Assembly: GCF_003477525.1 (NCBI RefSeq) | Contig: NZ_QUDO01000008.1 | Span: forward strand, 48,445-112,444 | Origin: Ruminococcus sp. AF41-9 | Lineage (GTDB): Bacteria > Bacillota > Clostridia > Lachnospirales > Lachnospiraceae | DNA: 64,000 bases | Reading direction: 5' to 3' | In this document: piece by piece, positions 60,320-64,000 of the stretch | How positions within the stretch are numbered: position 1 is the stretch's first letter | Layout of the letters: every line of letters starts with the position of its first letter | Notes under the pieces: model-generated | Databases searched by the model: none | What the model was told of the DNA's origin: nothing | The model's input: only the letters and a program-made list of their open reading frames with translations | Translations under genes and position numbers: made by a program

Positions 60320-61021
60320 ATGCAAATTAGGGAAATGATTAGAAAGATTATATATAAAGAAAAGGCATCCTCTCAAGCGTATATTTCATATATGCGAAAT
60401 AAGGGAGCTAAAATAGGGGAGCGCGTAACAATTTTTGCACCAACCAAGACAAGTATTGATATGACAAGACCTTGGTTGATTGACATAGGGAATGACGTTC
60501 AAATTACGGAAGGGGTTACGCTGTTAACACATGGCTATGATTGGGCAGTTTTGAAAGGTGTTTATGGAGAGATTTTAGGATCGGGGGGGGGTATACAAAT
60601 AGGAAACAATGTTTTCATTGGAATGAAAACTACAATTCTTAAGGGGGTTCATGTTGGCAATAATGTTATTATTGGAGCAAATAGTCTTGTAAATAAAAAT
60701 GTTCCAGATAATTGTGTTGTGGCTGGTAATCCAGCAAGGGTAATAATGCCCTTGGATAAATATTATGAAAAACGTAAAGCGGCACAATACCAAGAAGCAG
60801 AGGAACTTGTAAGATTGTATCGTGAACATTATGGAAAAGAGGCAGATGAAAACGCACTACACGAGTTCTTCTGGCTTTTTACAGATGGAAATGCAGAACT
60901 TCCTGAATGTTGGGAAGTAATGATGAAACTGGTTGGTAATGAAGAATATAGCTATAAAAAATTAAAAGAAAATAAACCACGCTATAAGAATATGGATGAG
61001 TTTTTGGGTAGCGTTAAATAA
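60320..61021 (+). CDS. LbH acetyltransferase (maltose/galactoside O-acetyltransferase type) with G9 tract
   Basis: A 233-residue acetyltransferase of the hexapeptide family. GAKIGERVTIFAPTKTSIDM, then a beta-helix with IQIGNNVFIGMKTTILKG and VHVGNNVIIGANSLVNKNV, then PARVIMPLDKYYEKRKA and a C-terminal helical tail. Predicted to O-acetylate the glycan or a precursor. The G9 tract at 60583-60591 lies in the helix turn SGGGI and keeps the frame open as written. ATAAGGAGCG precedes the ATG. Confidence 0.85.
   Translation: MQIREMIRKIIYKEKASSQAYISYMRNKGAKIGERVTIFAPTKTSIDMTRPWLIDIGNDVQITEGVTLLTHGYDWAVLKGVYGEILGSGGGIQIGNNVFIGMKTTILKGVHVGNNVIIGANSLVNKNVPDNCVVAGNPARVIMPLDKYYEKRKAAQYQEAEELVRLYREHYGKEADENALHEFFWLFTDGNAELPECWEVMMKLVGNEEYSYKKLKENKPRYKNMDEFLGSVK
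60583..60591 (+). repeat. poly-G tract, G9, in the acetyltransferase
   Basis: Nine Gs in the coding frame (G-S-G-G-G-I). The gene is ON with this length; a one-base change would stop translation early. Confidence 0.88.
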
Positions 61022-61098
61022 ACTGTTGCAAAAACGATACACAAAACTAGAGGATTGGGTAATAAAAAGATCGCAAAGAACCAAAGAGAGGTTGGGAT

Positions 61099-62000
61099 AT
61101 GAACACAACATTACTTATCATGGCAGCCGGTATCGGCAGCCGTTTCGGAACAGGAATTAAACAGTTGGAGCCGGTTGATACTTCTAATCATATCATCATG
61201 GACTACTCAATCCATGATGCAATCGAAGCAGGCTTCAATCATGTAGTATTTATTATCCGCAAGGATATTGAGAAGGAGTTCAAAGAGGTCATCGGTGAGC
61301 GTATCAAAGCTATCTGCGCTGCCATGATGTGACGGTGGATTATGCTTTCCAGGACATTAACGATATTCCGGGAACTCTGCCGGAAGGCCGTACAAAGCCG
61401 TGGGGAACTGGTCAGGCCGTGCTTGCAGCGAAGAAGGTCATCAAGACCCCGTTCATCGTCATCAATGCAGATGATTACTATGGCAAAGAAGGTTTCAAGG
61501 CTGTTCATGAGTATCTGGTGAATGGCGGCAAGTCCTGTATGGCAGGTTTTGTGCTGAAGAACACGCTGTCTGATAACGGTGGTGTGACTCGCGGTATCTG
61601 CAAGATGGATGAGGATTACAACCTGACCGAGGTTGTGGAAACGAAGAATATTGTAAAGACCGCAGCTGGAGCAGAGGCAGAAGGAATGGCTGTTGATGTT
61701 GATTCTCTGGTTTCCATGAATATGTGGGGTTTAACTCCTGATTTCCTTACAACGCTGGAAGAGGGATTCAAAGAATTCTTCGAGAAGGAAGTGCCGGGTA
61801 ATCCACTAAAGGCAGAATATCTGATTCCTATCTTCATCGGTGAACTGCTGGAGCATGGGAAGATGTCTGTGAAGGTTCTGAAAACAAATGATACATGGTA
61901 TGGCATGACCTATCATGAGGATGTCGCAGCAGTAAAGGATAGCTTCAAGAGGATGCTGGAGAACGGCGTGTATAAGACTGACCTGTTCAGCAATCTGTAA
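61099..62000 (+). CDS. sugar nucleotidyltransferase, frameshifted
   Basis: An NTP-transferase: TLLIMAAGIGSRFGTGIKQL (the GxGxR nucleotide-binding loop) at the N-terminus, KPWGTGQAVLAAKKVI, and FIVINADDYYGKEGF (metal-binding DD). The frame ends at 61332 (AICAAMM), but the next carries on as HDVTVDYAFQDINDIPG; adding one C at 61322-61323 joins them into about 300 residues, ending at 62000. It could make a sugar-nucleotide or activate a choline-like group. Codons are GC-rich, unlike the core of the locus. GAGAGG precedes the ATG. Confidence 0.85.
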
Positions 62001-62006
62001 ACGACG

Positions 62007-62618
62007 ATGAAAGAAACGATTGATTTACTCGGAAAGATCCTCACAAACATCCTGACTGCTCTCTATGAGCCGTTTGGATTCTCGCTTCTTCTTTCCTTCC
62101 TGGCAATGTTTTTCTACCTGTATGCATATGAGCCTGCTGCAGCAGGTAAAGGATGGAAGAACGCCATAGTGACATGGTATCAGAAATTCAAAGAGAGCGT
62201 GTTCTTTCGGAAGTTGTTTCTGTTGTTTTTTGTGACTTCGATGATTTTATTCCGAACACTATTGAACCGTAATTTGTGGATGAATCCGTTATCCAAGGTC
62301 ATGGGTGGCTGGGGCATCTGGGAGACAGTGAACGGCGAGCAGAAACTTACAACTGAGTGCATAGAGAATGTGATCATGATGGTGCCGTTTAGTTCGGTAG
62401 TGATGTGGACATTCAAAGAAAAGACAGGAAACGGCTGGAAGAAGATACTGTGGTATAGCGGGAAGATAGCGTTCATCTTTTCGGTAAGCATTGAGATGCT
62501 GCAATTATTGCTTAGATTGGGTACGTTTCAGCTATCGGATATCTTCTACAATACAGTAGGTGGAATGCTCGGTGGTTTGGTGTACTATGTGACGATGAAG
62601 GCAAGAAAGCATCTGTAG
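62007..62618 (+). CDS. VanZ-like membrane protein
   Basis: A 203-residue protein with about four helices: FGFSLLLSFLAMFFYLYAY, LFLLFFVTSMILFRTLL, and C-terminal IAFIFSVSIEMLQLLLRLGTFQLSDIFYNTVGGMLGGLVYY. The motif SIEMLQ...SDIFYNTVGG is characteristic of the VanZ family, whose role is uncertain and includes lipid-linked glycan and teicoplanin-resistance associations. It starts 6 nt after the previous stop and probably closes the polysaccharide operon. Confidence 0.85.
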   Translation: MKETIDLLGKILTNILTALYEPFGFSLLLSFLAMFFYLYAYEPAAAGKGWKNAIVTWYQKFKESVFFRKLFLLFFVTSMILFRTLLNRNLWMNPLSKVMGGWGIWETVNGEQKLTTECIENVIMMVPFSSVVMWTFKEKTGNGWKKILWYSGKIAFIFSVSIEMLQLLLRLGTFQLSDIFYNTVGGMLGGLVYYVTMKARKHL

Positions 62619-62627
62619 TATGTGGAG

Positions 62628-62756
62628 TCAGACCCCATGAAATACCTGGATGTCTTTAGCAGACTGGATATCATACTCTTCCAGGAGCTGATGGATGATG
62701 TTTCGTTTTCCTTCGGTCATTTGTACTCGATGTACCGGTTTCTTTTGTCTTGCCAT
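62628..62756 (-). pseudogene. IS256-family transposase fragment (N-terminal 42 codons)
   Basis: The minus strand reads MARQKKPVHRVQMTEGKRNI, then IHQLLEEYDIQSAKDIQ, then diverges and stops at 62628. This is the start of IS256-type (MULE-like) transposases with its own GGAGG. The rest is missing. Confidence 0.7.
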
Positions 62757-62829
62757 AATAAAAGGTCCTCCTAATGATATTTATTGTACCATAGAAGAAC
62801 CTTCTAAACATTATTTTACAGAAAAAGTT

Positions 62830-62907
62830 TCATACTCTCGCAATTGCCTGTGTAATAAATCCCATATAACAGGCTCTTTTTGTTTTCTGATAATTTGGCA
62901 TAGTCAT
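62830..62907 (-). pseudogene. N-terminal fragment of an MFS transporter
   Basis: From ATG 62907 the minus strand reads MTMPNYQKTKRACYMGFITQ, AIARV, stop. This matches the typical first helix of a Lachnospiraceae MFS transporter, cut where the IS256 remnant begins. An SD (AAAGGAG) precedes it and its start overlaps the upstream small ORF (TGATG). Confidence 0.55.
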
Positions 62908-63125
62908 CACTCCTTTTGTTTTCTACAACATATTTTAATCACATTTCCATCCTCACACAGAAAGCATCCTTCATAATTTCCCGATATATAACGAGGCTCA
63001 TAGTTAACGGTAAATCCTGCCTCTATCAGATTGATCATTAATTCATTTACCTTACTCTTATTGTCAACATACAGAGAAAGACTCTTTCCTGATATGGAAT
63101 TTTCTATTTTCACCATTATTTTCAT
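62907..63125 (-). CDS. small hypothetical protein coupled to a truncated transporter
   Basis: A 72-residue ORF (MKIMVKIENSISGKSLSLYV, then DNKSKVNELMINLIEAGFTV, ending CCRKQKE). I do not recognise it. A stop overlapping the next ATG (TGATG) and an embedded AAAGGAG support it being a true gene once paired with the transporter. There is no clear SD of its own. It may be an orphan remnant. Confidence 0.4.
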   Translation of the reverse strand: MKIMVKIENSISGKSLSLYVDNKSKVNELMINLIEAGFTVNYEPRYISGNYEGCFLCEDGNVIKICCRKQKE

Positions 63126-63209
63126 AAGATATTAGGAATCACCAATCCTTATTTTCCAGCTCTGATATTTTTTACTGTCCTTCTCTCAAGAACCACATTG
63201 GGGTCTGAC

Positions 63210-63527
63210 CCTATGAAGTATAATTAAAAAGGATAAAGCAGGGCTAAAAGATCTATAAAAGAATTATAAAATCGGGTATAGAGTGGCAAGTGGGAAGAAA
63301 AAATAGAAATGGATTTAGTAGGCGATAGGAGAATTCAGCTATGGTTATATTCTCCTTCGCCTTATAAAAGGTAAATATATAATACGATAAGATTAGAATA
63401 AATATAAAATGGTTCTATTGCAATCTGGCAGTTGACTCTGTTGTAAGTGCCTCAAAACATGGCGTAGTGACTGCATCTTCCATTCCTGATATACTGTGAC
63501 AAACCGTATATTTAAGGAGGCACACTT
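63210..63527. other. intergenic stretch without recognisable gene
   Basis: A 318-nt AT-rich segment. One hairpin, AGGCGATAGGAGAA (63320-63333) with TTCTCCTTCGCCT (63350-63362), is visible with a one-base bulge. No ORF with a good SD, promoter or RNA gene was seen. Confidence 0.5.
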
Positions 63528-63812
63528 ATGGCAAGACAAAATCAGGAAACAATCACAACGTTTGGAGAGGTTCTGCATTCTTCCAATATCTCTTATTCTC
63601 AGAATCGTTCCTCTTCCAATGATAACCGGCTGATGATCTATTTTCAGGGAATGAAAGCTACAAAGAGAGAAAAAATTAAATTAGAACAAATTTCTAGAGA
63701 GTATAGACAAATTCCGAAAGAAAAAGATGCTGATGATTTTGCATATAAAAATATGAAAAAAGCTATTGAAAAATTAGAAAATCATTTAAAAAATATAAAA
63801 ACTCGTTCTTAA
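63528..63812 (+). CDS. small hypothetical protein
   Basis: A 94-residue ORF with a strong SD (AAGGAGG, 63514-63520). It begins MARQNQETITTFGEVLHSSN and ends in a charged helical part (KAIEKLENHLKNIKTRS, predicted coiled coil). No family recognised. It may be an accessory or phage-type protein. Confidence 0.55.
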   Translation: MARQNQETITTFGEVLHSSNISYSQNRSSSNDNRLMIYFQGMKATKREKIKLEQISREYRQIPKEKDADDFAYKNMKKAIEKLENHLKNIKTRS

Positions 63813-63840
63813 AATTTCGGGTTGATGCGTGTGTTCACGA

Positions 63841-63980
63841 TTCTTCCTAAAAATCATATAAATATTTGTAGACACGGATTTCTTGTAAATATGTACCATA
63901 AGAAAGAAGATTCTTCCTAAAAATCATATAAATATTTGTAGACACGGATTTCTTGTAAATATGTACCATAAGAAAGAAGA
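63841..63980 (+). repeat. perfect 70-bp tandem repeat, two copies
   Basis: The unit 63841-63910 is repeated exactly at 63911-63980, and 20 further nt reach the window edge. It is AT-rich without an ORF. More copies could lie outside the window. Confidence 0.9.
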
Positions 63981-64000
63981 CAAAAATATCAGACATATTA

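Larger units (their letters stand above)
62627..63209. repeat. 11-bp inverted repeat bounding the debris region
   Basis: GTCAGACCCCA (62627-62637) and TGGGGTCTGAC (63199-63209) are exact inverse copies that bracket all gene remnants here. No target-site duplication is visible outside them. They may be ends of a mobile unit or a shared terminal motif. Confidence 0.5.

Noticed and set aside
63841..63980. CRISPR array
   Set aside because: The 70-bp units are identical throughout, with no repeat-spacer alternation, and no cas gene is in the window.

Overview
The window looks like a chromosomal segment of an anaerobic Gram-positive gut Firmicute, most likely a Lachnospiraceae relative (Blautia, Dorea or Ruminococcus type). 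This is inferred from strong GGAGG ribosome binding sites, the low-to-middling G+C, the clostridial orders tyrS-alaS and cmk-ispH-rpsA, a biotin-dependent Na+ decarboxylase operon with a separate biotin carrier, and a Gram-positive capsule locus with PHP phosphatase, BY-kinase and LCP protein. No rRNA, tRNA or CRISPR array was seen.

Layout. 1-14.6 kb is housekeeping: tyrS (5' end outside the window), alaS, rpsU, a cardiolipin synthase flanked by two short tandem repeats, two D,D-carboxypeptidases, a molybdopterin-binding protein with a Cys tail, a metallophosphoesterase, scpA-scpB, a phospholipase C-like protein and a chorismate mutase-shikimate kinase fusion. 14.6-27 kb is a probable quinate/shikimate catabolic island: a LysR regulator, a TIM-barrel enzyme, two Old-Yellow-Enzyme/Fe-S reductases, two YdiB-like quinate/shikimate dehydrogenases, a type I dehydroquinase and two transporters, arranged as two mirrored half-modules. 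27.3-32.6 kb encodes carboxyltransferase, OadG, biotin carrier, OadB and OadA, which together form a transcarboxylase-like set plus a Na+ pump. 32.7-36.8 kb holds an HI0933-type flavoprotein, cmk, ispH and rpsA.

36.9-62.6 kb is a Wzx/Wzy-type capsule or exopolysaccharide locus. It has a regulatory head (phosphatase, Wzz, BY-kinase, SGNH-like protein, LCP), an initiating WbaP-type transferase, at least six glycosyltransferases, two acyltransferases, two LbH acetyltransferases, a radical SAM protein, Wzy and Wzx. It also holds a module that appears to make and transfer a CMP-activated acidic sugar: sialyltransferase-like protein, CMP-sugar synthetase, DRE-TIM aldolase fusion and KdsC-like phosphatase. 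Base composition is mosaic along the locus. Long poly-G tracts (G11, G11, G9) lie inside three acyl/acetyltransferase genes, which suggests phase-variable decoration of the glycan. The last 1.4 kb is gene debris, one small intact gene and a 70-bp tandem repeat that reaches the window edge.

Caution: six genes are interrupted by the apparent loss of exactly one base from a short homopolymer. That pattern may be a sequencing artefact, so broken genes and homopolymer lengths should be confirmed from reads. All family assignments come from reading the translated sequence by eye; no database search was run.
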